The notes beneath the pieces were generated by a model. That model did not search any database and had not been told where the DNA came from. It worked only from the letters and a program-made list of their open reading frames with translations. Shown piece after piece: positions 31,769 through 44,400 of a DNA stretch of 64,000 nt. The stretch covers positions 38,900 through 102,899 of the forward strand of contig GG745339.1 of assembly GCA_000151295.1 (NCBI GenBank), given 5' to 3'. Source of the DNA: Allomyces macrogynus ATCC 38327. Taxonomy: Eukaryota > Blastocladiomycota > Blastocladiomycetes > Blastocladiales > Blastocladiaceae. The translations under genes were made by a program, and so were the position numbers. Position 1 is the stretch's first letter. Every line of letters starts with the position of its first letter.

Positions 31769-33440
31769 CCGGTTTGCGCGGGCGCGCTGGCGCGGACCAT
31801 TGGATGTGGGCTCGAAATTGCGGCCGTGCGCGCGGTGCTTGCGGTCTGTTTGAAGGAAGGAGCCAATTGGACGCGTCGCCTTGCGTCGCGGGTGGAGAAG
31901 GTGCGGCTGTTGCGGCTGAGCGCGGATAGCAAGGTGGAGAAGGAAGTATCGATGGACTCAATACTTTAGCGAGATGGTTGATGATGATAAACTTGCTTGC
32001 AGAGCGCAAACTGTGGAGACACCTATACCGTGTCTGGATGCTGCTGCCAACGTTGCGTCTGGGCAGGACTCCATGGACGAAGATGGTCAACGGTTTATGG
32101 ACAAGCTTCAATCTAACATGCGAGTTTGTGCGGAGAGCTCCAGCGGTCTTTTTGTCAAAAGACTTTGTTGTGATAAAAATTTACAAGCGATAAAACGGGT
32201 AGAACACGGCGCTCACCACCGCCGCAAAAATATAGCCTGGTTACTCGAACATGCTGGACGAGCGTTCAAGCAGCTCTCGCGCACTTCCGAGGGCGACGCG
32301 AAGAACTGGGAGGTGGACTGCGTTTCTCTTCAATGACGGGGCCGGCCAATTTTTGGAGACTCTGCTATGACCTATCCAACGACAGTTGGGGAGGTAGAAA
32401 CTAGGAGAGCAGGAGTCATCGTCCGATGTAGCTCCGCTGCCGCGGCGTCATCACGGCCGGTTCTTGGATCTCGTACTGTGCCGCATGGTCGGTCGCGGCT
32501 GCGAACGGCAGATCAGGCGCGTCGCGCGTTGTCGTTCGGTCGGCGGCGCGGCGCCGGAGCCGCACGTTGAAGTGGATGTCGAGCTGGAGGTGCAGGGCTG
32601 GATCGGATCAGCTGCACGATCGAGCTTCGGACGCGGGAGCAGGTGGACATGATGCGTGGGGGTGGACATGGTGCGCCGGCGGTAGACGTGAAGCTCCGGT
32701 GATGGAGGAGCAAGACGGGGGACGTGAAGCGGAAGGATGCGACGGACCTCGGTGTCCATGGCGTAGGGTGAGGGCGGGTCACGGCTTGGGCTGGCAAGGA
32801 GCGTCGACGAGGCCCGCGACCGCAATTGATAGGTGCGCGCGTTGCGTATGGCGCGTGGGATCAGATGCACCACCCATGTCGCGTCAAAGACATCCGCCAC
32901 GAGTCGTTGGCGTGCTGGGTGCAAGTGTCAGGATGCGTCCCTTTTGGTGTCCGTAAGGGATGCGTGCTCCAGGATTTTCGAAGAACGGAGCAATCCAATA
33001 GGAATGAGGGGGAGAGCATCTGAAATTGCAGCGATCCGAGGCCGTCGATCCCCTTCCCACGCGTAATGCCTTGCAAGATGTGAGCGTGGTGTCTGATCCA
33101 AAAAAAACGAGCGATAGGCAAAACAAATCGATATGGAGATGCATGGCAACTAATGGTATCAATATCATCTCGGCATCCTCTTTGCGCCAGAGCCACTCGG
33201 CACCATGCCACATCTTCATGGCAGGCCCACGACGGCACCCACCCACCGCGCATTGCCCACCACCATGCTGGCCCATCCCGTCGGCTCGCGGCAAAGCGAG
33301 TCACACACGTTCGCGGCGGAGCAACAGACCAGTCGGGCCTTCGCTCAGCGTGTGGGCGTGAACCGCACACGAGGCCGCACGCAATAATGTTGGGGACGCC
33401 GCGATCAGTCCTCGCATCAGCCGACTTGCAGATTTGACCG
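31769..33440. other. Intergenic, 1.7 kb between converging genes
   Basis: This stretch has several overlapping short frames on both strands, none with domain features. Part of it (31950-32200) is AT-richer. No RNA gene or repeat was recognised. Confidence 0.4.
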
Positions 33441-36400
33441 TCATCCTTGGCCCTCGGTCGTGCCTCCACTCCGGTCTCCACCGACCCTCTCCTCCTCGCC
33501 ACCCCCGCCCGGCATCTCTTCGCCGGCATCGTCCTTGACCGATGCCACAACTGATGCGACCTCCGACGCAACCTCTTCAATCGGCTCCAACGGCGCCGGC
33601 AACTCGAGCGCCGCGTGTGCCGCGACCGTCGCGTGCGCGCCCACCAGTTGCGGTGCCACGACGACCGGCATCCCCGGACAAAACGCATCGCGCCACTCGA
33701 CAAACCTCTCCAACACGCGCACCAAGTCCAAACACCGCGCGGGTTTCGGCACAAAATCGTGCATCCCCGACGCGAGACACACGTTCCGTTCCTCGGGCAA
33801 CGCCGACGCCGTCATCGCGCAAATATACGGGAACGGCGCGCGCAACTCACCTCCGGCAACCAGACGCGCCCCCTTGGCCAAGATGGCGCGCGTCGCCTCG
33901 AACCCGTCCATGACGGGCATCGACACGTCCATTAAAATCACGTCCACGTCCGGGTGCGCGTCAACGTACTGCACCGCCAACAAACCGTCGGCGGCGGTCC
34001 CAATCTGGGCGACCCCGATCGACGCGAGTGTGCGTTGCGCGACGACGAGATTGATCGCGTTATCGTCCACGACGAGCACGTGTAGCTGCGGGATCCGTGC
34101 CGGGTCCGGGCCCGCCGCGGCCGCAGCGGCCGTACTGGGTGCGGCCGACTCGGCCGAATCTGCGTGAACGTCGGTGTTGGCATCATCCGGGCTCGTAAAC
34201 ATGTCCTGCGGATCGAGTGCGGGCATCGCGCACCCGGCGGCCGCGAGTTCCGCGGGGGTATAACACTCCTCCAACGCGTCGCGCAACAGCCGGTGCAACG
34301 CGCGCAACTTGATTGGTTTCGAGAGACCGAACCGGAAGGGTACTTTACATTTCCGCGTTCGCCCAGCGGCCAACGCCGTATCCGTCGCACGCTCTTTACT
34401 TGCGAGCTGAATATGCGCCGTGACAAGCACCGGAATCTTGTGATCGAGTAACGCCCGTCGTGTCGGCTCGTCAAGGGACCAGGCGACCCAGTCTTCGACG
34501 ACCGCCGCGGCGACACGCACCGCGGCGTCGGCGATCACGGGGGCTTCGGCACCGGGCTCGTGCGTCTCGCTCTCGAAAAACGCGCAGAGTGATTCGGTCG
34601 AGTCGACGGGGACCGGGTTGCAGCCCATGCGTCGTAAAAGCGCCGCGATCGCTGAGCGCTCGGCCGCACACGTGTCGGCGACGGCGACGGGAATGCCCGT
34701 GGATCCAGTCGTTGGGTGCCGCACGCGTGGAGAGCGCGGGATGGAAGGTGCAGGTGCATGAAGTGTGCGCGGCGGCCGCTGGTCCTCGGACAGCAGCAAG
34801 CTTGGCTTGACCAGTTCCGTGGGCGGGACGGGATCCGGCGGTGGCGGATGCGCGTGCCGCACGGCACCTACCGCGGAATCGTGCGGCGGCGTCTTCAGCG
34901 GCGCCGACTGCGCGTCGCCTGCTGCGACCTGCGCGACGGGGAACGGCAACTCGACCGTGAACACGGACCCCTTGCCGAGCACACTATCCACGACGATCCT
35001 CCCCTGGTGCAACCCAACCAACCGCGACGTGATCGCGAGCCCCAACCCGGTTCCATGAAACCGGCGCGAAATAGTCGCGTCCATTTGCTGGAACTTCTCA
35101 AACAGCAGGTGCATGTTGTCCTGTTCGATGCCGATACCCGTGTCGCGCACTTGGAAGTAGACCGACCGTTTCGGTAAGACCGTCTCGTCGGCCTCGCCGT
35201 GGTCGCGGCCGTGGTCGGCTGCTGCTGCTGCCGGCGGTGGCGGCGGGACCGTATCAGCTTGCGCGGGGACCAGCGTATCGCTCGATAACGACGGCGCGGC
35301 CGGCGCGGGCGGTGGGAGCGGCGGCAATGGCGGGGCCGGGAGCGAAGATCGGCGCACGTGCGACGCCGCAGCCGCAGCGGCACGGTCCTTGTCAGCGGTC
35401 GCCTTCGCGGGTTGCCGGTAATCGAGAATCCGCTGTCGGCGCTTACTCCTTCTTTCACTTCTCGCGCCGGTCTTGGGCGTCGACGTGGCCGATGTCGGCG
35501 ACTCCCCGTCCCCCTCGTCGACGAGCATCGACGGTTCCTCGGTCGTGACGCACAGCGTGACCCCCCCGCGCTCGGTAAACTTGATCGCGTTACTCATCAA
35601 ATTCACGAGCACTTGCCGCAACCGCAACTTGTCCCCGACCACGACATTGAATTCGTGGTCGAGGTGCGCGCACAGGTACAAACCCTTGGCCTCGGCCTGC
35701 GTGCACACGACCTCAATCGACTTCTCGACCACGTCCAAAACCGAAAACGGCCGATGGTCGAGCGTGAAACTATTTCCTTGGCACTCGAGTTTCGACAAGT
35801 CGAGCAAGTCGTTCACGAGATTCAGCAACGTCGACGACGACACGGCCACGATTTCCAAGACTTCGCGCATATCACGCGACAGCGTGTACTTGGTGAGCAG
35901 CAAATCCACCAACCCAATAATCGCGTTCATCGGCGTGCGCAACTCGTGCGACACCGTCGCCAAAAACACCGTCTTCGTGGAATTCAGAGCCTCGGCCTCC
36001 TGCTTTTCGCGCTCCAAGACCGACATTTGCGCCTGCCGTTTCGCCTCGTACTCGATCTGTACTGCTTGGTCCAACGCAATCTCAATCTGGCCCAACGCAT
36101 CGTGCAAGATCGCGTTCTCCCCCACGGGCCGGTCACGGTGGAGCAGCGCCACGACCACGACCCGGTCCTGCGCGCGCAGTGCGACCAACGTCGCGTACGG
36201 TACCGCCGATTCCCCCAAGATCGCCGCGACGGCCGGTTGATCCAGGACGACGCGTTGCGGGAACCGGGACCAGACGGCCGCGACGTGTGCGAAATCGACG
36301 CGTGCGCCCACGGCCAACGGTGTCCGTGGCGGCGGCAGGACCGTACTTGCGGATGCGCCCGTCGCCAACGAGTCGCCCGAGACGGCGGTCGACCCAGTCA

Positions 36401-37945
36401 TATCGCGCGCGTGCGGTAACGGCGGCGGCGAGTGCATGTCGTCGTGGCGCAACGTGCCCGGCGGCGCCGACGCGGTCGTGGCCGCGGCCGCGCCGGGGAT
36501 CGGCGCGGATACGACGGGGGTCGCGGGCGCCGACCATGGCGCGGTTGGTGGTGGGGGCGCCGGGCTCGTATGCTCGTCGGTCGCGGCAAGGTCGGTACTA
36601 CTGCGCCGTTGCATGAACCGCGTCCACGCGCGAATGCGCCGTGGCGCCGAACCGGTGGATGTGCGTGACGACGAGTCGTTTGACGAGGACGAGGGGCGTG
36701 GCGAGGCGGCGGCGGCAGCAGCCGCTTGCGCGGCCACCAAGTCGGCGTACTCGGGGGTATGGTGCAGCGCGACACACGTCGCCGGCCCAAGCGCGACGTG
36801 CTGTGCCCATGGGTGCGTGTCGGGCGCAGCCGCGGGCATGTCCGCGAGCGGCACGTGTCCGGGCACGGGAGAGAACCGCCACGCGCAATGCGAGATTGCG
36901 GGCGACGGCGGCGCCGACCTTAGGGCCGTCGCCAATGCAGCAGCGACAGCTGCGGGTGTTGCGGGTCCGTCGGGCACGGGACAGTGCGCGTCGAGCGCAA
37001 ACACGGCGCACCCAACGAGATCAAAGTGCCGCGCGAGCTGGACCGAGGCAATGTCGCAAATCGTGTGGAATTCGAGGGCTTTGCGCACGCATAGCGTAAT
37101 GGCGCGTAACTTGGTGAGATTGGTGTTTTCGGCTTGCAGGACGCGCTCGTTGTGTGCACGCACGACGAGTTCTTCTTCGAGTAGGAACAACCGGCCGGGA
37201 AGGAGCATGGCCATGGGCATGAGTTGCACGAGCGCGACAGACGTGACGACCGAGACGATGGCGCTGGTGGAGATGGATGCGCGGCGTGAGCGGTTTGATC
37301 ACGGCAGTGCGGTGCGACGCGTGGAGAGGGAAATGTACGTGACGGCCTTGGTCAGCGCGAGCGTGGCCGTGTCGGACGTGGTCCAGACTTTGAGCAGGTG
37401 CGTCGTGCCGCTATAATCACCGCCGTCAGTCCCTCCATCCCTCCACCCGTCGAGTAGGCGTCGCGGTCGACGACCAAGAGAACGCACCACGCCAGGATAA
37501 ACGCCTCGAACAACCACACGATCGCGCGGAGCCGCCCGCGCAGCGAATCCACTTGCAGGTGCCGCTCAAAGTAGAAAATTTGTGCCGGGATCGCAAAGTA
37601 GGCAAACGCAATCAGCGCGTCGGAGACCATCGACACGGCGACCCACACCGTCGCCGTCGGATCACCGGTCGGGTCGCGCGGCGGTCCGTGCAGCGGCGGA
37701 TCGATGTGCCAGGACGCGCGCGACACGACGCGGTTGGGCGCGAGCGGCGACGCGGCGAGGATCCCGGGCGCGGGGTCGGGCGTGGGCACGGGGAGCGCGT
37801 GCGTGGCGTGGTGCGGGCCCGCGGTGACGACAAACAAGAGCAGCAGTGGGGATACGAGCGCGGCGGCGAGCGCCATGGTCGTTGAGGTCGTCGTCATGGC
37901 GAGTGCGGAAGCGGAGCCAGAGGAAGCGCGCGTGATCGGGATCAT
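33441..37945 (-). CDS. Ethylene-receptor-like hybrid histidine kinase
   Basis: Three exons (introns 37411-37487 and 37264-37338) give 1450 residues. After a hydrophobic leader, three membrane segments match the plant ETR1 ethylene-binding domain. Helix 1 reads SDALIAFAYFAIP (Asp109, Tyr116), helix 2 reads FEAFILACGTTHLLKVW (Cys153, His157) and helix 3 lies in LTKAVTAIVSVVTSVAL. Cys and His keep the CxxxH spacing that binds copper(I) in ETR1, but only after splicing. A coiled stretch (LEEELVVRAHNERVLQAENT) leads to a GAF-like region with a long disordered insert. The kinase core has the H-box SHELRTPMNAIIG (His616), N-box LMSNAIKF and G-boxes DTGIGI and GTGLGLAI. A degenerate receiver-like segment (about 950-1080) precedes a complete receiver with VVDDN, phospho-acceptor Asp1289 in LMDVSMPVMDG and FVPKPA. 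Ligand and output are inference. Confidence 0.92.
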
Positions 37946-39415
37946 GGCGCGGCATGCGGCGCGCGCGGAGACGGCGGGCTGAAGCGCATCGGCGTGGCGA
38001 CGTGGGGCGGTGCCAGGTCAAGGGTTGGCCTGGCGGAGCGGGCCGCGAGATCAGGGAGGGAGGCGGGTGGCGCGCAGTGGGGGCTTCGGAGCGAAGGATG
38101 CGGGGAGCGCGCGCGCGGGCCGGGTCGAGGAAGACGGCGGCCCACGAGCGGCAGCGTCGCGGCGGCGAGGTCGGCACGAGATCGGCGGGGCGCGATACGA
38201 AAGCGAGGGCTGGCAGCCGGCAGCGGGAGAAGCGGTGCGCATCGCGCATCAGGGGGCCAGGACCGGCGAAGTCGCAGCCGGGACGCGCCGAGGCTCGCGC
38301 GCCGGATGGTGCAGCGCGGCCACGGGGGACCGTTTGGACCGTGATGCCGCGCGTGATGGACGCGATCCGGCACTCTGCGGCGTGACGTGGCCCCGTTGCA
38401 CGGCGGTCGGACAGCATGACGCAACGCGGCTCCGGTTGGAGGGCCAGCGCAAGCGAGCGATCCTCGGACGGTGATGCGGCAAGTGATGCGGAGCGGCAGG
38501 CGGTCTGTCGTTCACGATGCCAAGAATATGTCCGCGGGCGCCGACGTGGCTCCGGCGTGAGAGCGGTGGGAGGCGAGGCGCGCATGCTTCCACACGGAAG
38601 ACACGTGCGCTGTGCGCATCCACACGACCGCCATCTCTTGTTCGGCACATTCACCAACCACGCTGAACACATCTCCAATGGCCCAAGGTGCCACCACCGC
38701 GTTGCTGGCGCGACCTCGGCGACACGTCTCCAACGACTTCATCCGCCCGTCAACTTGCCTAGCCGCGCGCTGCACTTTGGCCGCCGCCGACTTGCCGGCC
38801 GCCCCCACGCACTGCAGCAACGGCGTGTCCGGCAGCTGCACCGCCACCAACCCCACCGTCACCACCATGCACGCCCCCGTGCCGCCGCCGCACGGGCCGT
38901 CGCCAACGCGGTCCTCTTCCTCACCTCGGCCGCTCCACTTTCTCTGCTCTCTGTCGCAGTCTCCCGTGGTCCTGCCGCCGCTTTTGCATTTGCCGAGTTC
39001 CACGACGGTTCTTTGCTCACCATTTGCAGCCTTTCCATCTCTGATATCTACGTCCGTTCTTATCGCGCTTCACGTTCTTTTGCACATCTTTTCGCACGTC
39101 CAAGTCTCATCGCACATCACTCTCTGCTGCATCCGTTCCAGCCTCAACGCAACCCTCTCCTTGGCCATTCTCATGCTGCTGTTATTCCATTTCAGCCAAC
39201 GACCGCTCCTCGCAGCGGACCCTTCCGCCTCGGATCCGACGCGCTCGACCCCCGCACCCCGCTCCGCATGGGGAATCTCGCGAGACCGATCGCGTGTACC
39301 GTGTAAGTAAACCCCGCCGATTCGCCATTTCCCGTTCAATAACCTGTCGCTCGCGCTGCCGATGCCGTCCGGGTGAAGTGCGGCCGCGGGGGACTCGCTC
39401 AACCAGGTGCTCGCC
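37946..39415. other. Divergent intergenic region, 1.5 kb
   Basis: It separates the histidine kinase (-) from a small plus-strand gene. The half near 37950-38600 is very GC-rich; the half near 38600-39300 is pyrimidine-rich on the plus strand (many CT and TC runs), as in fungal promoters. No gene is supported. Confidence 0.4.
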
Positions 39416-40179
39416 ATGGACACGGCTTTCGAGACGATTGTTGACGCCTGTTGCCACCGGTGCACGTTTCGTGCGGCTACGGCGGGGCTCGCGAGACAGT
39501 TGGCTGCCGCGCAGGCGCATGTGGCCACGGCGGCCGAGACGGTGCGCAAATCGGCGGGGAGGAAACCGCGCGTGGCAAATGTACGACGAGGAAAACACGT
39601 ATTTGTGGCCGGCCGAGGCCCTCGATGCGGTCGGCGGCAGCAGCAGCGGGGCAGGTGCCACGGGTCCCGCGGCCCGTCGCCCGGCCCATCGCGCGTGTCG
39701 TATACGGCCCGATGTTTGCACCTCTCGCACGCTCGGGAAAACCGGGCCACGCACTTCCGACCCCGCCGCGGTCAATGCACGGTGGCAGCGAGTCGCCGTC
39801 GCCAGTGCCTGCGCCGACCGTACCCGCCCCGCGCGCCGCCGCAGGTGTGGTACCTCCTCCAGGCCATGGTCGCGCATTATGCCCGGCACGATTCGGGGCA
39901 CTAGGTGGCCTACCGCCGCGCGCCGGCGACGATGCCGGGCAACGTGTCGCCGTTCTGGTCGAGGTGTCGGATGAGAGTGTGGCTGTGGTGCCGAGGGGCG
40001 AGGTGCTCGCGTGTGGGGCCCATGCGGCAATTTCGTTTTTATATGAGAGGGCGGATGAGGAGGATGACGACGGCGAGGAGGAGGAGGATGCGATGGAGGT
40101 GGATTCGCACGAACAGGAGGAAACGGTACCACTGGTGTTGGCCCATGCGGCAGCAGCAGCAGTGGAGAGGCGCGCTTGA
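39416..40179 (+). CDS. Orphan protein with acidic tail
   Basis: Two exons, 39416-39580 and 39655-40179, joined over a 74-nt intron (donor GTACGA, acceptor GGGGCAG), give 229 residues. The first exon codes for a helical segment with Cys and His (ETIVDACCHRCTFRAATAG, then ARQLAAAQAHVATAAETVRK). The middle is Pro/Ala-rich. The end has a small hydrophobic core (QRVAVLVEVSDESVAVVPRG) and an acidic run (ADEEDDDGEEEEDAMEVD). No family is recognised. Competing frames of similar length run through exon 2 on both strands, so the structure is tentative. Confidence 0.4.
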
Positions 40180-40988
40180 CGAAACGGCCACGGAGAGTGA
40201 TTGATATTACATATCGTTTGCTGTTTTGCTCCTTTGAGTTCGCGGCTGCCTTCCAGTCGCACTTGAACTGTTCGAGCGTCAAGGATCAATACCAGCGATG
40301 TTTTCCCGCCAGTCGTGACAATGCCCGGTGACAAGGCTCACGGGCTGCCCGGCAAGACATTCGAATGCATAAGTCATGAGAGCAACGATAATTTGATGTT
40401 TTCTGCTCAACAAAATGAGCCCGCCAGGACTTTGGCTGATGGGAAGGGAAATCCATTGATAGGGTCTGGGACGTGGGCCAGCAGGCCTCTCTCGGCTGCT
40501 GGAAAGGAAGGAGGACAAGGCGCATCATCGACAAAGCACTCCAGACCCATCTTTGGCAGACCAAGCCGCACATTTCCGCGCTCATACTTGGCCAGGTTTC
40601 GGCTTGGATTAGCCGCAGGCTGCAATGACAGCGGCGAGTGCTATGGTGGGGCTTTGCACGCGCTGCCATCGCGAACTGACCCTCGCATGTTCGTTCGTTC
40701 TCCGGTTGCTGGTTCTCGCGGGTTGACTCTCAAAAAGAGCGATCAAGACCAACATGGGGTCAAAGACATAGGAAAAACCAGACCCATAGATCGCCGGAAC
40801 GAACTCTTGCTGACGGACACGAACGCGATAAGATAATATATAATGTCACGAACCGACAGCCGAAACGAACTTGGTGCCCGACCACAGGAGCGCCGAACCA
40901 CAAACGCGGTTCCCCAAATCCCGCTGAGCTCCAACTCAAACTGGTCCCGCAAGGCGCCAAGCACCAACGGCCACCAGGATAAGCACGG
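40180..40988. other. Intergenic, convergent ends
   Basis: About 800 bp, AT-richer than the flanks but without the CpG loss seen at 45-48 kb. Short frames only; no gene is supported. Confidence 0.4.
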
Positions 40989-41390
40989 CTACTCGTCGTC
41001 CTGGTCCCGCCGACGGCGCTGCGACCGCACGCGCTCACGGCTCGTCATCATCGTGTCCGAGTACGTCTGGTCGATGACTGCGTCGTAAGCAGCAAGCTTG
41101 GCCGGCACCGCCAAGTTGCCATACTCGTCTTCGGTCAAGGGCGTGCGCGCGCCGTTCAGCAGCAGGTCAAATTGCTTGGCCAGGTCATGCGCAGCGAGAG
41201 AATCGGCCGCGGTGGTGCTGGGCTCGTACCACTTCTCACGGAGAACGGGGTACCCCTGAATCGAGAAGCCAATCGCCGCAATCGCGACCTGGCGCCGCTT
41301 CCGAACCGACATCCGCAGCGCCTCGACAAACCGCGCTTCACTTGCGGGCGGCGGTGCAGCTGCAGCGGTCGCCGCCGCTGCTCCTGCCCC

Positions 41391-41426
<36 letters not shown>

Positions 41427-44400
41427 CCGTTCTTGGCCAGTTGGCAGCGACGATGGCGCCGCCGACTCGGCCGAACTCGCGCGTGCAGCCGTGTTCGTAG
41501 GCGCCGGCTGCGCGCGGCTGCCCTCGCTCGTGCCGCCCTTGCTCTTGACGAGATGCGCGGCCGCGGTCGCGGGAACCGCCGGGTCGGTCCAGAGGGGCTG
41601 CAGCGCGTTCCAAACGTCGCGCGCACGGGCCTCCTGTTGGACCGACAGCTTCATGCCGGCTGCGTCTGGAGTCGTTCGGACAATCTGCCCTCCCGCGCTG
41701 AGCAGGCCCATGTTGCCCTCGACCTCGGCGCAAAATTCGGCAATGGAGACGTCGGCATCCTCGTCGGTCGGGTTGTTGTAGACGTGGAGCACGGTCCGCT
41801 CTTGTTCAGCTTTCTGCAGCACGAGGTACACGGCCACGTACGGGTGCGTCGGGAACGCGGGCCAGTTGCCGTAGAACGAGTCGAGCGTACTGTTGAGCTT
41901 GCTGCGCTTTTCGTCGGTGGCCATGAACGGGTGCTTGGCGTGGTTCTTGACCTGGATCGCGAGAAACGTGATCGCGTCGACGTGAACCTCGTACCGCCCG
42001 TCCTCCTGCGGCATCAGAACCGGAATCAGCAAGTCGTAGCCGGCGTTGTTGGCCTTGCACTTGACGGCGCATGCGCGGCAAAAGTTGGCCAGCATGTGCC
42101 GCGGCTCAGGGACATAATCCAGCTCGACAAAATGGGTCATGGAAACCATGCCGCGATCGAGAACCTGGGCCGATGCCGACGACGGTCCCAGCTCGACGCG
42201 CAGGCCGTCAAACGCGGTGCCCCACAGCGCGCGGAACAGAACGGCGACCGGGACGGGCGTTGCGAAAAATGCCGGCAGTTCCTTGACCATGTTGACGTAC
42301 CCGTCGAGCTCGACCCAGTTGAGGTTCTGCGGGTTGCCGTTGGCCCGCAGTTCTAGACCGCCAACAGCTCGCGCGTTTGGCCCGTATTGCATGGCCGCGT
42401 GGTCGTGGGCCAAGAGCAGGAGCAGCATCGCCGCAATCTCGCCCGCGTTGCCGACGCTGATCTGTGCACCCCGAAGCGACATTTTGGCAAACTGCTCGAC
42501 TGTCTGCACGCAGGCCTTGTAGTCGGACCAAATCCACGCAATCGCCTCGGCCAGGACCGGCTCGCTCAACGCCGTAATGTGCATGATCGACCGGTTGGCG
42601 CTGATACGCGTGCACACCGCCATGCGCGTCGCGACCATGTCTTCGGCCAATTGAGTGTCGTGAACGTGGAACGGAAGCCGGTGCCGGACGAGCGCAAGTG
42701 CGGCGGTATCGGAAATCAGGTCCACTAAAGTCGGCTTTTCCTGGAACTTTTGCAGCGTGGCCAGACTCGCCGTCCCGAGCAGCTTGACGGCAGCAAGACA
42801 AATGCAGTTGGACGCCTCTCGTCTCGCGATCGCCCAAAGTGGGCGACCGAAACTACGGGGGAAAAAAAATGCGTCAACATTGTCCATTTGTCGCTCAATG
42901 CCATCAATGCACTTGGTACGTACCGGAAAAGTATTCCCGGGACAAATGCTTGGGCCATGTTGACCACGTCGGCGTCGGCCCACTTGTAGGCGAGCGCGTC
43001 GGCAAGCGCAATGTAGAAAATTGGACCATGGGTCGGCAAGTCCAGCCTTGCGACGCGAGCCGACGGGTCATTGCGCGGAATGGGAGTAAAGTGTCCAATC
43101 CGGCTCACCGTATCCAGGAACAGCACGAAAAACGGCGAAACGTATCCAGCCGCATTGGGTTCCGCGCCCGACGTGCGTCCTGCACCAGACGCCAAGGGCG
43201 TATTGAGCGACTTCAGGTAAACGGCAGCGGTGCGGAAGCAGCGGCGGACGGCGTGGAACGTGTTGCCCTCGTAGAGCGAGCGCGCCTCGTCGAGCACAAA
43301 CGCAAAGCGCAACTGCGGCTGCAGGCGCTCGCTCGGCTGCTGCCGCTCGACCTTGGCAAACACATCATTGCGAATGCGATCTTCGAACAGTGCAAACAGG
43401 TCCACCCACGTCGCCGATTCCTGGAACGTTTGGTCCCGACCGGCAGTGGCCGTTCTTTTCGGGGTAGCCGAACCAAGACTGGGCAATGACGATGGCGAGG
43501 ACGGCGGGGGCAACGAGGAAGATGGCGACGACGGCGAAATGTCGCTGTCGTTGATCTGCTTTGTCACGACAGCAATCTCCTCGTACCCCTTTTCGTCCAT
43601 GTTGTCCTTGGTGCGCTGCGCATGGCCAAAGACGTGGCCAAGATAGTTGAGCACACTCGTCGCCTTGTTCGTGCTCTTGAGCGAGAGGGTCAAGAGCTGC
43701 TTGGCGGCAGCCTCGACGAGTTCAAAGAACCTTGCTGTCAAATCGTCGTGTCGGGTTGCACGGACGACTTGGAGCTCGAGAAACCGGCTCGGCGGCACGC
43801 CAACCTTCTCAGCAACTGCTGCTGCGTGAAGGAGTATCGTGATCAGGATCATGGGCCGGAGTTGGTCGTCGGGCGAGCCGTGCAGCTACACGCAAAAAAA
43901 CAAAATCAAGAAACCAGCAATGTTAGCAAGCAACTGAGTCAAGGCACAACCCAAAAATCGCAAAGGACGGACAAAACGGAGAATGCCCCCAGGAGTTGGA
44001 CGAGGATACCCGGTCGAATCGTTCTTGTTCATGTTCAAGTATAGCGTGAAAGTGCCCGCGTTGGTAAGGGCTTGTGTTGAGATGCGGCTCTTACCAAAGC
44101 CCGAGCTCTGGATGACTGCTGTGCCTAGCCAAAAAAGAAGAAAAAATGTCAGTGCTCGAACGTCCACCCAACAGCAACATGAATACGTCGCACCGGGAAA
44201 GTAAATCTGGCTCGGATTGGACTGACAGGCAAGCTTGCCAATCTTTGCAGCGAAATCACGAAAAACCGTGGTGTCGCAGCCCTTGACTGGCGGGTCGACA
44301 ACTTCGGCATCGAATAACTGTTCGAAAGAACCAAGGAGCTCACCCAGTAGTTTTTTGACCTCTGGCTGGTCAGTCTCTTCGCCAAACCCGCTGTTTGACT

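Noticed and set aside
31974..32336. A 120-codon plus-strand frame
   Set aside because: No domain, no splice partner and AT-richer than the genes around it.
37352..37500. Loss of the copper-binding Cys/His in the ethylene-receptor-like protein
   Set aside because: This appears only if the first intron is read as coding; splicing restores both residues.
38416..39310. Overlapping plus-strand frames of 230-296 codons
   Set aside because: Pyrimidine-rich promoter-like DNA gives long Ser/Leu/Pro frames; there is no domain and no consistent codon bias.
39182..40282. A 366-codon minus-strand frame
   Set aside because: Arg/Pro/His-rich without any domain, and it overlaps a better, if weak, plus-strand model.
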